In this document: one piece after another, positions 38,001 through 47,900 of the stretch | How the letters are laid out: every line of letters begins with the position of its first letter | Numbering within the stretch: position 1 is the stretch's first letter | NCBI GenBank assembly: GCA_013426805.1 | Contig: JACDZG010000010.1 | Coordinates: 1 to 64,000 of the forward strand | DNA: 64,000 bases | Source: Chromatiaceae bacterium | GTDB taxonomy: Bacteria > Pseudomonadota > Gammaproteobacteria > Chromatiales > Chromatiaceae | Direction: 5' to 3' | Notes under the pieces: model-generated | Told to the model about the DNA's origin: nothing | The model's database searches: none | Seen by the model: only the letters and a program-made list of their open reading frames with translations | Made by a program: the position numbers and the translations under genes

Positions 38001-40221
38001 AGAGGGTATTGCGGTAGAGGTCGGCAAGCCCCGCCTTCTTGGTCACGTCCGTGAAGGTGCCGTCGCCGCGGTTGCGCAGCAGCCGGCTCACGCCCATCTG
38101 GAAGACCAGCAGGTCCTTCCAGCCGTCGCCGTCGTAATCGAAGAAAAGACCGCCGGCGGAGGTCGAGTCGGCGGTGTTCAGATCGGCCACGCCGGCCTCC
38201 CGGGCGACATCGACGAAGCGCAGCCCGCCCTCGTTGCGCCACAGGTGATTGGGTGCGCCGGCCTTGGCATTGTTGACGAAGAGGTCGAGATCGCCGTCGC
38301 GGTCATAGTCGCCGACCGCCGCGCCCGCCGCGCCGGCGGCGATCATGTCCATGATGTGCCCGAGCTTGGGGTCGAAGACCGCGGGGACGTGGGGCGCGGC
38401 AATACCGGCTGCCCGCGCGACATCGACGAAATCCCCATCCTGGGCCTTGGCCGGTGCCGCCGCGACCGGGGCCGCGCCGACGGCGAGGGGACGCAGGCCC
38501 TTGCCGCGCTCCAGCACATACCAGGCGCCCGGGGCCGGCGGTTCCACCAGCTCGCTGATACCGTCCGGCCAAGTCACGGTGAGCTTGCTGATCTGGTCGG
38601 CCCGGCCCAGGCCGAAATGGGTCCCGAGCATGCTCTGCGAATTGAATCCATTGCCGACCGCGACCTCGCGGATCATCTTCTCGCCGCCCGCCTCGACGCT
38701 GATCCGGGCGCCCACGGCGTCGGGATTGGCCGTCCCCTGGCGCAGGAGCAGGCCGACCCAGCGCCCGGTCGGTTGCGTGGTGTTGCGGAAGAGCCGCAGG
38801 GGTCCCGCGACGTTGGAGACCGCCAGGTCGACGCGGCCGTCGCGGTCGAAATCGGCGATGGCCACGCCGCGGGCATCGCCCGGGTCATCCAGGCCAGCCT
38901 GGGCGCCGGCCGAGACGAAGCTGCCGAACCGCTGGTGCAGGAAGACGTTACGCTCGTTGCCGGCCATCGAATAGCCGGCCATGTCCGGCCACTTGGTCGC
39001 GTCGCGCAGGTCGATGCCCTCCTGGAAGACGAAGTCCAGGAGCTTGTGCATATAGTCCTCGGGCCCGGCGGAGATGAAGCCGTTGGCCACGTACAGGTCC
39101 TGCAGGCCGTCGTTATCGGCGTCGAAGAACTTGGCCCCCCAGCCCCAGCCGGTGTCGCAGGCATTGGTCTCGGTGGCGACATCCGCGAAACGGAAGTCCC
39201 CGTGATTCTCCCAGAGCATGTTGCACTCGTGGAGATAGGGCTCGGTCATGTTGGTGACATAGATGTCGAGGCGGCCGTCGTTGTTGTAATCGCCGAGCTC
39301 GGCGTTCATGCCCTTCTTGGTATCGGTGCCGATGGCCTTGAGGGTCACATTGGCGAAGGTCCCGTTGCCCTGATTGCGGAAGACGGTGTCGGGGCCGAAG
39401 TCGTTGGCGACATACAGGTCCTGCCAGCCGTCGTTATCAAGGTCGCCGTGGCCGACCGCCATCGTCCAGCCGGTGTCCTCGACCCCCGCCGCCGTTGTGA
39501 CGTCGGTGAAGGTGCCGTCGCCGTTGTTGCGGTAGAAATAGTTGGGGCCGCCGTTCCTGGAGGTCTCCCAACTGTCGAACAGCACCTTGGTGTCCGGCAG
39601 GCGGTTGAAGTCTTTCTCGGGGAAATAGCCGCCGAGATAGAGATCGAGGTCGCCGTCGCGGTCGTAATCGAAGGCGACCGCCGCCATGGCGTTCATCAGC
39701 CGGCTGATCCCGGCCTCCGCGGCCTTGTCTTCAAACGCGCGGCCCTCGCGGTTGCGGTACAGACTCAGTTGCCCGAAACGCATGAGCAAGAGATCGAGCC
39801 AGCCGTCGCCGTCATAGTCGAACCAGATGGCGTGGGCGCTGGTGCCGGTCGCGCCCTGGTTGACAGCGGCCAGACCGAGCTTGGGCGCCACGTCCTCGAA
39901 CCGGAAATTGCCCTGGTTGCGGAAGAGCGCGTTGGGGGCGTCCTGGAGGCTCGTCACCAGATAGATGTCATCGAGACCGTCGCGGTCGAAGTCGCCCACG
40001 GCGACCCCGGCCCCGCCGGCCGTGAGCCAGGGCATGAGATGCTTCGCCTTGGGGTCGAACTCGGCGCGGGCGTGGCTGAACACGACGCCCGCCGGTTGCG
40101 CGACCTCGGTGAACCGCGGACCCGCGTCGGCCGCCGCGGGCGGGACGCTCAGGACCACGGCCAGTACCGCGGCCATGACGGCGGCCGCCAGGCCGGCCGG
40201 ACCGACTGGTGATTTCCTCAT
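35077..40221 (-). CDS. Giant secreted protein with three complete VCBS-propeller/UnbV modules
   Basis: 1714 aa with a signal peptide (cleavage near PPAAADA). It is a threefold tandem of the same about 555-aa unit, near residues 34-590, 595-1145 and 1150-1705. Each opens with F-x-[ED]-V-x-x-x-A-G and a long FG-GAP/VCBS propeller (FDRDGLDDIYLVTS; YDRDGDLDLFVNNA; VNNDGLLDIYLTNS) and shares the motif PYLHECNMLW or FLHECNMLW followed by GWGWGAKF or AWAWGAKF. Each closes with an ASPIC/UnbV domain (TVTWPDGISELV; RIQWPNGETSVV; EVIWTSGTRQVF). The start is ATG 40221, in an ATGA overlap with the gene before; a GTG three codons upstream is less likely. Three fused UnbV units is unusual: enediyne clusters carry one. 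Confidence 0.92.
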   Translation of the reverse strand: MRKSPVGPAGLAAAVMAAVLAVVLSVPPAAADAGPRFTEVAQPAGVVFSHARAEFDPKAKHLMPWLTAGGAGVAVGDFDRDGLDDIYLVTSLQDAPNALFRNQGNFRFEDVAPKLGLAAVNQGATGTSAHAIWFDYDGDGWLDLLLMRFGQLSLYRNREGRAFEDKAAEAGISRLMNAMAAVAFDYDRDGDLDLYLGGYFPEKDFNRLPDTKVLFDSWETSRNGGPNYFYRNNGDGTFTDVTTAAGVEDTGWTMAVGHGDLDNDGWQDLYVANDFGPDTVFRNQGNGTFANVTLKAIGTDTKKGMNAELGDYNNDGRLDIYVTNMTEPYLHECNMLWENHGDFRFADVATETNACDTGWGWGAKFFDADNDGLQDLYVANGFISAGPEDYMHKLLDFVFQEGIDLRDATKWPDMAGYSMAGNERNVFLHQRFGSFVSAGAQAGLDDPGDARGVAIADFDRDGRVDLAVSNVAGPLRLFRNTTQPTGRWVGLLLRQGTANPDAVGARISVEAGGEKMIREVAVGNGFNSQSMLGTHFGLGRADQISKLTVTWPDGISELVEPPAPGAWYVLERGKGLRPLAVGAAPVAAAPAKAQDGDFVDVARAAGIAAPHVPAVFDPKLGHIMDMIAAGAAGAAVGDYDRDGDLDLFVNNAKAGAPNHLWRNEGGLRFVDVAREAGVADLNTADSTSAGGLFFDYDGDGWKDLLVFQMGVSRLLRNRGDGTFTDVTKKAGLADLYRNTLSAVAFDADRDGDVDLYLGAYFPDRSMFAMTDDRVMHDSWETSRNGGSNVYLRNNGDGSFSDATAWAGLADTGWTMAVGHGDIDNDGWQDLYVANDYGPDTLFRNKHDGTFENVTRDAIGIDTKKGMNAEFGDIDGDGFLDIYVTNVTEQFLHECNMLWRNNGSGGFSDISQEMNVCDAGWAWGAKFFDRENDGDLDLYVANGFFKGDKGDYLDILLPALWHNEGEDPSSAAKWPPLKGRGIAAKERNVLFINESGTSFRRVQDGPLALPSESRGVFTGDFDNDGRTDLFVTNNDAPPNLFHNVTPNDNAWLTVELVGRAPNTDAVGARATILTPAGPLVREVNIGNGFAGGSSTRLHFGLGKQPKVDELRIQWPNGETSVVVAPELNRIIRVEQSPAPQQAGKPAANGKAAFRDVTEAAGFDFRHFGPKVDERLRNLGPWFTALGAGGSVGDVNNDGLLDIYLTNSLRDVPNALFLNQGGMKFENVAERYGVANVNQSPNFSMMSLLVDLDQDGWDDLVIVRFGQSLILRNVKGERFEPLEHALDGAPTPRNPVAAVAFDYDKDGDLDLYFGTYFPDVNLVDVGERTNLLHDSWEAARNGGTNFLLENQGNFRFVDRTKEAGLGDTGWTLAIGTGDIDKDGWIDLYIANDFGADKVYRNNGNGRFTDVSTSAIGVDTKKGMNAELGDFDNDGFLDVYVTNITEPYLHECNMLWRNNGDGSFSDVSSALGTCDTRWGWGAKFIDYDNDGWQDIYVLNGFISGGKKDYIDILMPIMLDSEVNLSDTMNWPALGEMSFSGFEKNVLFRNVGGSSFDDVSAANGVDNERDGRGLIVADLDNDDDLDMVVLNANQKAVMFENIYPRPGARIGIELEGTKSNRNGIGTRVTAYTPDGLFYRETNAGNGFQSQSTPLVQLGLGAAKKVDELEVIWTSGTRQVFPDVAVDQRYFLREGEPLRPWTPRRARVSTNSAPAGTKP

Positions 40222-41972
40222 TTCACACACGCTATCTTGATTCCGCTGGCATTGAATTCACGTTGCCGCAGACCGTTGGCCGGCGCCTCGGCGCGCAGCA
40301 TGGTCCAGGCGTCGCACAGCGTCGCCGCATCGGCATTGGGCCCAAGCCCGGTGAGCAGGGCACCCGCCGCCGCGGACAGGGCACTCCCCTGCGCGTGGCG
40401 CCGCGCGGTCTCCAGCCGTTCATTGAAGGTCCCGCGCAGGACGGCGGCGCGCGCGGGGTCGGCGTCTTGCAGATCGAGGGCGAGGCGCAGGTGAGCGAGC
40501 GCATTGGCAAGGGTCAGCAAGGCCGCTTGTGCGGCGGTGATCGGGATGTCGGTGTTGAATAGCCGGGTCTGGGCGAATGGGACCCCCGGCAGGATGACCG
40601 AATCGTAGGGAAAGCGCCCGATCGCATTCATGATCCCATCGAGCCGCCCATCGAAATCGGCATCCCCCAAGGCCCCCGGCACCACCGCGCCGCTGGCGAT
40701 GCTGCCGGCCCGATCCACACCGCCGGGATTACCCGCCTGCGTCTGCAGTGACTGGGGCAGGACGCGCGGGCTGGTCGAGAACGTAAACTCCTGGATCTTG
40801 ATCACGCCGACCGCGAAGCCCGGGTCGATGCCGATATCGTCGCGAATGGTCCAATGCCAGCCGTCATCGAGGAAAAAATGGATGCGCCCCTGATTGGGAC
40901 CATCGGCAACCGCGGCCAGGAAGAGATTGAACTTCCCGTTCATCAGGCTCACGAACCCCACGTCGATGTTCTCATTGGCCGGAGTGCCGTCGGACAGCAG
41001 ACCGTCGATCACCTTCCCCTGCCGCACCTCACCGGGGAGATTCGGCTCCGCCGCACCGTTGTTCGCGGCGGGAATGAAGCCGTTCAGCGCACTGCCGAGG
41101 TAAAGATTGGCCAGGCCGCCCGGGTCCAGCGACTGATCATCGAGCGGACCCGGGCCATACAGGGTCCCGCCGGTCAGGGTGATCCGAAAGGGCGCGGAGC
41201 CATGGCTCCACAGGAAGGCGAGATCGGTATCGATCGGCCGGTCGACATCGCGCCGGGCGCGCACCGCCGCGTGTTGGTCGCCGTCCGGGATCTGCAGGCG
41301 CTCGCGCAGCACCGCGACGTAGGGGTAGGCAAGCAAACCCTGTTCCCAGGTCCGGCGCGCCACGGCCGGCTGATCGAGCAGGGCGTAGGCGTCCCCCAGG
41401 GCCAGGTAACCCAAGGCATACTGATCGTTCTCGTCCTGCTCGAGCGGGGCAAGGCGCGTATGAATGGCGACCGCCTCGGTGAGATAGTCGCGCGCCGGTT
41501 TGGCTTTACGGAACCAGTCGGGCCAGTAGAGATTGTTGAGACCACGGATATACCAGGCGGTCCAATGATCGGGCGTGCGCCCGATGATCCGCGCGACGGT
41601 CTCCTGTGAGCGCGAAGACAGCTTCCCCTGCTGGTACAGGCTTTTGCCCATGAGCTGATCAACATCGGCGAGGCTCAGATTGAGCAATACCGCGTCGCTC
41701 GGCTCGCGGGCCGCCAGGGCGGCGAAGAAGGGCTGCGCGAGCGCCGCCTTACCGTCGGCCTTCAGGCGCAACCGCAGCGCGTTCAGCCCCTGCAAGTCGG
41801 TCAACGCCGCGGCCGGGAACGCCTGCGCGAGGGCCTGCGGCGCGGCGTCCGCGGTCAGCCGGTCGGACCAGGCAGCGAGTTGCGCGGTATCCGCCGACAC
41901 CGCCGCGCCGCCGATCGCGATCACGAGCGCGCCGACGCCCAGCACCGGCCCGATCCGCCGCCGTCGGGTCAT
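40218..41972 (-). CDS. TPR domain fused to the unnamed GPG/SDGT secreted domain, paralog 1
   Basis: 584 aa; the N-terminal hydrophobic segment (GPVLGVGALVIAIGGAAVSA) is a signal peptide or anchor. Residues about 30-255 are TPR-like and related to the DUF1702 lipoprotein (GLNNLYWPDWFRKAKPARD here, MNYLHWPDYFEK there; DTDLAFLW here, NTDISILW there). Residues about 260-490 are the family domain: GGTLYGPGPLDDQ; NNGAAEPNLPGEV; LLSDGTPANENIDVGFV; GIDPGFAVGVI; PQSLQTQAGNPGGVDRAGS; GALGDADFDGRLDG; LPGVPFAQTRLFNTDIPI. A helical tail follows. Second gene of the train: ATG 41972 overlaps the PKS stop as ATGA. It links the family physically to the TPR/DUF1702 system. Confidence 0.78.
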   Translation of the reverse strand: MTRRRRIGPVLGVGALVIAIGGAAVSADTAQLAAWSDRLTADAAPQALAQAFPAAALTDLQGLNALRLRLKADGKAALAQPFFAALAAREPSDAVLLNLSLADVDQLMGKSLYQQGKLSSRSQETVARIIGRTPDHWTAWYIRGLNNLYWPDWFRKAKPARDYLTEAVAIHTRLAPLEQDENDQYALGYLALGDAYALLDQPAVARRTWEQGLLAYPYVAVLRERLQIPDGDQHAAVRARRDVDRPIDTDLAFLWSHGSAPFRITLTGGTLYGPGPLDDQSLDPGGLANLYLGSALNGFIPAANNGAAEPNLPGEVRQGKVIDGLLSDGTPANENIDVGFVSLMNGKFNLFLAAVADGPNQGRIHFFLDDGWHWTIRDDIGIDPGFAVGVIKIQEFTFSTSPRVLPQSLQTQAGNPGGVDRAGSIASGAVVPGALGDADFDGRLDGIMNAIGRFPYDSVILPGVPFAQTRLFNTDIPITAAQAALLTLANALAHLRLALDLQDADPARAAVLRGTFNERLETARRHAQGSALSAAAGALLTGLGPNADAATLCDAWTMLRAEAPANGLRQREFNASGIKIACVK

Positions 41973-44900
41973 GGGATGTCCGCGGCGATCGGCGGGGTTT
42001 CCGTGGCGATACATGAGGTTTCCTTCGCGAGAGTGGACATGAGCCAGGTCGGCATCGGTTGCGGTTGCGCTTCCTCGACGGTGGTCGCGTACATCTGGAA
42101 GCGGGCGCGACCGGCCGCGATCTTGGCGGCGCCGTGGCTTTGGTTCGTCAAGGCCAGATCGAAGGTACAGAAGGTCGCGCCGACCTCGGCGAGCCGGACC
42201 TCGGCCTCCAGCGTATCGCCCGGCATCGCCTCACCTAAGTGATCGAGCTGGAAGGCCGTGGCGAAGAAACCGCCCGGGCAGGCCCCCATGTTCCTCAAGG
42301 CGTTCTTGCAGTTGGCCGCCCCCAGACAGCGCAGCGTCGACGCACAAGGGCAGGTCCCCAGGTGCCGCAGGGCCTTCTGACAGGCCCGCTCGACCAAGGT
42401 GGCGGTATGGGAAAAGTAGATGTTGCCGACGAAATTCGCGTGCGCCTCGTCGGTCTCCAGCCACAAACGGGCGCGGCCCTGCTCGGCTTCGATCCGCGGG
42501 TCGCGCCGCCAGAGGATCGCCATGTCGTCGGGCGGCTCCAGCAGGTGCCCCAAGGGGGGGCTGAAGGGGTCGGTGCCGGACGCCGGGCGTCGCTCATTGA
42601 TGAAGTCGGCGAAGAAGTCCGGGAACGGCTCCGCCCTGACCTGGCCCCCCGGTCCCACGTCGACCCAGGTCAGACGCTGGCTGCCCTGGGCCACGATGCG
42701 TTGCGGCGCCCCTCCGGGGCCGGTCTCGGCCCACTGAAAGCCGAGTTCGAAGGTCGCGGGCTGGCGCTCCAGGACCCGGTCCAGCCACACCCAGGCCCGC
42801 AGCGGCGCGTGGTAGCGCACCGGGCGCAGGATTCGCACCCGGGTGCCGTTGGTCACCATCCCCTTGCCGCCCACGCTGAAAGCGTGGGCCAGCGGGATGC
42901 GGATGTCGGACATCGCCGCTTCGCGCAACTCGCCCATCCAGGCGAAGAACACCGAGGCCGTGGGGCTGCGCAACGGCGGCAGCGCCTCTTTGAATGTCAT
43001 TACGATGTCGCGCGTGTAGTGGGTCACGCGCCGGGTTGCGGCCGCCGGCGTCAGTTGCACCAGCGCAATCGCCGCTGGACCCGCGAGCACCAGCTCGAGC
43101 ACCCCGGCGGCGACCAGACCGCCCGCCAAGCGGAAGCGGGGGCCGCCGTCCTGCATCCCGACGAAGGTCACGCTGTCCGCGGCGGCCCCCGCCTTCAGCA
43201 GGGCCTCGTGGATGGCCCAGACCATGGCACCGGCGCGGTCGCGGTCATTCAGTGCGCCCGTCAGGTCGCGCCACAGACGGTGACGCGGCTCCGGCAGCAG
43301 TTCGCCCCAGGGGCGCACGACTTGACCGATGCGCTGCAGATCGCACCCCACCCGCCCGCTGCCGCACGCGCTCAACAGGCGGGCGGCGTCGTGGGCGATG
43401 GACACCCCCTGGCCCGGCCGGTCGACGAGCGCGGGAGCCCCGTCGGCACGCCAGGTCAGCACCGGGGTCGCAACGGGAACGCTGCCGAGCTGCGCGGCGA
43501 CCTGCACCGCAGCCGCACGGCGGCGTGCCTCCTGGTCGGCGTCAGCGACGGCGCCCAGCGCAATGTTCAGTTCCGCCAAGTCCCGGCGCCCGACCATCCA
43601 GGCCGCCAGGGCCGCCTGATCACCGGCCAGGGGATCAAACAGGGCCGCCGCGTCGGGTCGCGACGCATAACGCTCGACGATGTTCAGGCGATAGCCCTCG
43701 TAGCGGGCAACCGGGGCGCCGTCGGCGGCGTTCCAGGCCCGTACCCGGGTGACATAGCCGGTGGGGATGCGCTCGGTGATCTCGGCTTCGACCCGGGTCG
43801 CCCCGCCCTCCCAAGCGGCCGCGTAGAAGACCGTCTCGGCGATGCCGACCGGCAGGCAGAGATCCCGCGGCACCAGTACCTGCACGGATTGCAGCAGGGC
43901 GTCGAGAAAGTAGGGGTCCGGCACCGGGGTCCCGGGTGCGGAACCCTCGCGACGCAGCGTGAAGCAGCCGCGGCGGTGCACGTCGTCGGCGAGGTCGAGC
44001 CCGAGCACGCGCTCGATGCGCCGAAAGACGGGGCCCTGGAAGAGCAGCCAATCATAAAGATGGGCACCGACCTCGGGCGGCACGACGCGCCACCGGGAAT
44101 CGTCGGGCGCGGCGGGCACCGCGGTGCCCGGGTCGGGCGTACCGAGTTGCACGCGCGCGGCGAAGGCCGGGGCCAGCCGGGCGGTACCCGGGGCACCGAC
44201 ACATCCGCTCCAGTCCGGCGCGGGGCTGCCGCGGACATCGAGCTCGATGGTCGTATCGCCACGCTGGGCGGCAACGATGGGGCGGGTGATCCGCAAGTCC
44301 AGGAACCGCGTGACGACACCCGCACCCGCCAGGAGTCGGGCGCCATTCCCGATCGCGGTCAACGCCTGCACGGTGGGGAACAGCAGCGCCCCACGAAACG
44401 CGTGGTCGGTCAGCCAGCGGTCGCGTTGCGGATTCAGCGCGGGCCGGGATACGAGGATCACACCGGGCTCGTGGACCACGCGGTCATCGACATAGGGCCA
44501 GCCGGATGCCGCGGCGGTGCCGCGCGCCTGGCGCCAGGTCGGCAGACCATGCAGCGGCGCCGCGACGACCAGCGGGATCGGGACGGCCGGCTGACCGCAG
44601 CATTCCAGAAACCAGCGGATACCCGCCGCGGGCGGAATTGCCGCCACCTGCTGCCGCTCCAAGGACGCGAGGACATTGAGCTTGGCTCCCATCCCAACGT
44701 CGGACCAGACGCTGTACGCGGGGCAGGCGACCTGCAGCTGCGGGTGGGCGTGCTTCAGCTCGGCGAGGGTCTCGGCCAAGGCCTCGTTCGCCAGCGCGTA
44801 GCCGCTGTTGCCGGCCATACCCACGGCGCCGATGACCGAGCCCAGGGCCACGGCGAGCTGCAGACGCTCGGGTCCGATGGCCGCCAATAAATTGGTCAGG

Positions 44901-47900
44901 CCGCCGACCTTGACCAGGTACTCGCGCCGCAGCACCGCGGGATCGAGCCCGGTGGCAAGCGTCGGGGTGTTCACACCGGCGCCGTGCACCAGGCCGACGA
45001 TGTCGTGTGTCCCCAATTGGTCGGTGCCCTGTTGCAGGGCCGCGCGCACGGCGGCCGCGTCGGTCACGTCGCATTGCAGATAGACCGCGGTGAGCCCCGC
45101 GGCGGCCATCCGTTGCAGGGTGTCCTCGACCTCCGCACCGGGGGCCTGCGCCGGGGAAGTGCCGAGCAGCAGGCCGCGGGCACCGGTGGCTTGCAGGAGA
45201 GCAAAGGCGCAGGCGGCGGTAATGCCCTTGGCGCCGCCGGAGATCACCACAATGTCGCCGCGCACGAGCGGGATACCGGGCACGGCCGTCGGCTCCCACC
45301 GTTCGAGCCGCAGCTCCTGGACGGCGTTGCATGCGTCCACCCGCAGCAGCCGCACCCCGGGCGTGATTCGGGCCAGCGCCAGCGGCGCGAGCTCAGCCGC
45401 CGGATCGGCCGCAACCGCGAGGATGGGCAACAGCGGCTGTTCCAGTGAAACGCTCTGGGCAAAGCCGAAGACCGGGGCTTGGCCTGGACCGCCGATGAGG
45501 ACGATCGACCGGGTGGCCGCACCGGGCCGGGCCACCAGGTGACGCCCCAGCCGGGCGAAGAACTCGGTTACCCGCTCGGCCGCGGCGCGGTCCCCGGGCA
45601 AGGCGATCAGCCGCGTCGGCTGGTCGCCGGGGACGTCAACCGGGGCTCCGTCATCGAGCCGCGCCGTCACCCCGGCGGCTGCCAACTGGTGCACCAGGCG
45701 CCCGGCCTCAGCGGCCCGTTCAGGCGCATGCAGGATCACCACCGGTCCGCCAGGCACCGGAGCCTGGAGTCGCTCGGTGTCGCGCCAGGCCGGAACATAT
45801 CCGAGCACGGGCAGGTCGGCGGGCAGCGCACCGGACGCGGCCGACCCCGGACCCGCGGCGCTGGGCCCGCCCCCCGCCGACTCGCGCACCGGCTGCTGCG
45901 CGGCGGCGCGGGCAAGCTCGCGGATGGGGGTGGTACCCAGCGCCAGGTCGTCCGGCAGAACGACACCGCGGGCGCGCAGCTCGGCGCCGACCTCGGCGAT
46001 CTTGATCGAATCCAGATTGAGATCGCGGGCGAGGCGCGCATCCGGGGAGATCATCTCGAGGTCGTAGCCGGTCTCGCCGGCCACGAGCTCGCGCATGAGG
46101 TGTTCGATAGCGGCGCCGGCGGGCAGCCCCGCGTCCAGCTCGGGGTTGGGCCGCGGGTCCGGATCTGCCGCGGCGGGCCTGCTTCGCCGCTCGCCCGCCG
46201 CGCCCGGCACGGGGTCGCGAACGCCGTCGGCCCGCGCACAGGGGCTCTCGATGAAAGTGCGGTCGCGCGCGGGGACGAAGGGACGCCAGTACCGGTGCGC
46301 GTAGAAGGCCCCCCAGTCGAGGTGCGCCCCGGCCACGAAGAGCTGGCCGATCGCCGTGCAGAAATGACTGTCGGTGTCCCCAGGACCGGGTTCCAACGCA
46401 CCGATCGGCAAGGTCTGGCCCAAGGTCCGGCGCGCGAGCCCCGTCAACACGGAGCCGGGACCGACCTCGACCAGAATGTCGCAGGCCGCGGCCAGCGCCG
46501 CGACCGTCTCGCGAAAGCGCACCGGGGCGGTGATCTGCCCCGCGACATAGGCGAACGGATCGAACCGCTCCGGCGCGAGCCCACCCTGCACACCCGAGAA
46601 GAAGGGTATCTGGGCCTCGCGTTCCTCGCCGCGGGGCTTGGCGAGGCGTTCCAGAGCCGCCGCCGCGGCGGCCATGTGGCCGGAGTGAAACGCCTTGGAG
46701 ACGTTGAGGGTAGCAGCCCCGATCCCGCGCGCGCGGGCGAGCCCGGCGAGTGCGGCGAGCGCCTGCGGATCGCCGGCGACGACGACCTGGTCGGGTGCAT
46801 TGTCGTTGGCGACGACGGCGTAACCGGCCGCAGCCGCGATCATCGCCTGGGCGGTCGCAATGCCGCAGGTGAGCGCCAGCATACCGCCCGGGGCCACGTC
46901 CGCGGCGGCACACGCCTGCGCGCGCACCTCCACGATATCGATCGCCTCGGTCTCCGACAACAGGTGCGCCGCCACCAGGGCGGTGATCTCCCCCAGACTG
47001 TGTCCGGCGACGGCGCTCGGCGTGAGGCCTACCTGGCGCAGCCATTGAATCCACTGCAGACTCGTCATCACGATGGCGGGTTGGGCGACCCGGGTATCAC
47101 GCAACGCCGTCTCCCAGCGGGCCGTCACCGCAGGGGTCCGTGCCTGCTCGACCGGACGATCGATGAACCCGGACAGCCCCGCCGGACCCAGGGCCGCGAA
47201 CCGCGCGTCCCAGCGGGCACGTCTGGTGGCGGCCCAGCCCGCGCGCTGCGCCAGCACACCGCCCATCCGCAAAAATTGGGATCCCTGGCCGGGGATCAGG
47301 TAGCCGATGCGCAGCCGCGGATTGGCGCGGCCGCACAACGTCCCCGGGGGCGCCAGCGGGAGCGCGTCCCCCGCGCCCTGCAGAATCAGCGTCAGGGAGC
47401 GCAGCCGGCCGCGCAGTTCCTCGACCGTCTCCGCCACCACGGCCGCGCGCACCGTGCCGGCCTGGTCGTCCAGCGCGCAGCCGACGGCCAGATCGACCAG
47501 TTCACCCTCGGCCATACCCGCGGACAGCCGCAGCAATTCCTCCAGGCGGGCGACCAAACCGGGGACGTCCGCGGCACTGGCGACGAACAACTCGGCGCTC
47601 TGCGCCGAGGCGAGGAGCAGGGCGGCGTCGCGCGTCTCCAGCCGACGTTTGGGGATGTCCTCTCCGGTGACCGCGACGTGGCAGTTGATGCCGCCGAAAC
47701 CCGCCCCGGAAACGCCCGCCCGCAAGCCGGACCGCGGCGGCAGGCAGGCGCCGCGGGAGATGGGATAGAGGCGCGCCTGCGGGGCCGCGAACGCGTCGGC
47801 CGGGGTCTTGAACCCGGCCAGCGGCGGCAGCACGCGCTGGTTGACGGCGAGAATCGCCTTGATGAGGCCCGCCGCCCCGGCGGCCGCCTTGGTATGCCCG

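Noticed and set aside
36931-40212. Long open frame of over 1000 codons on the plus strand (similar ones at 32351-35170 and 45479-48409)
   Set aside because: They lie exactly antisense to the clearly coding VCBS/UnbV and PKS genes; GC-rich codon use leaves the opposite strand open. Their translations show no family features.
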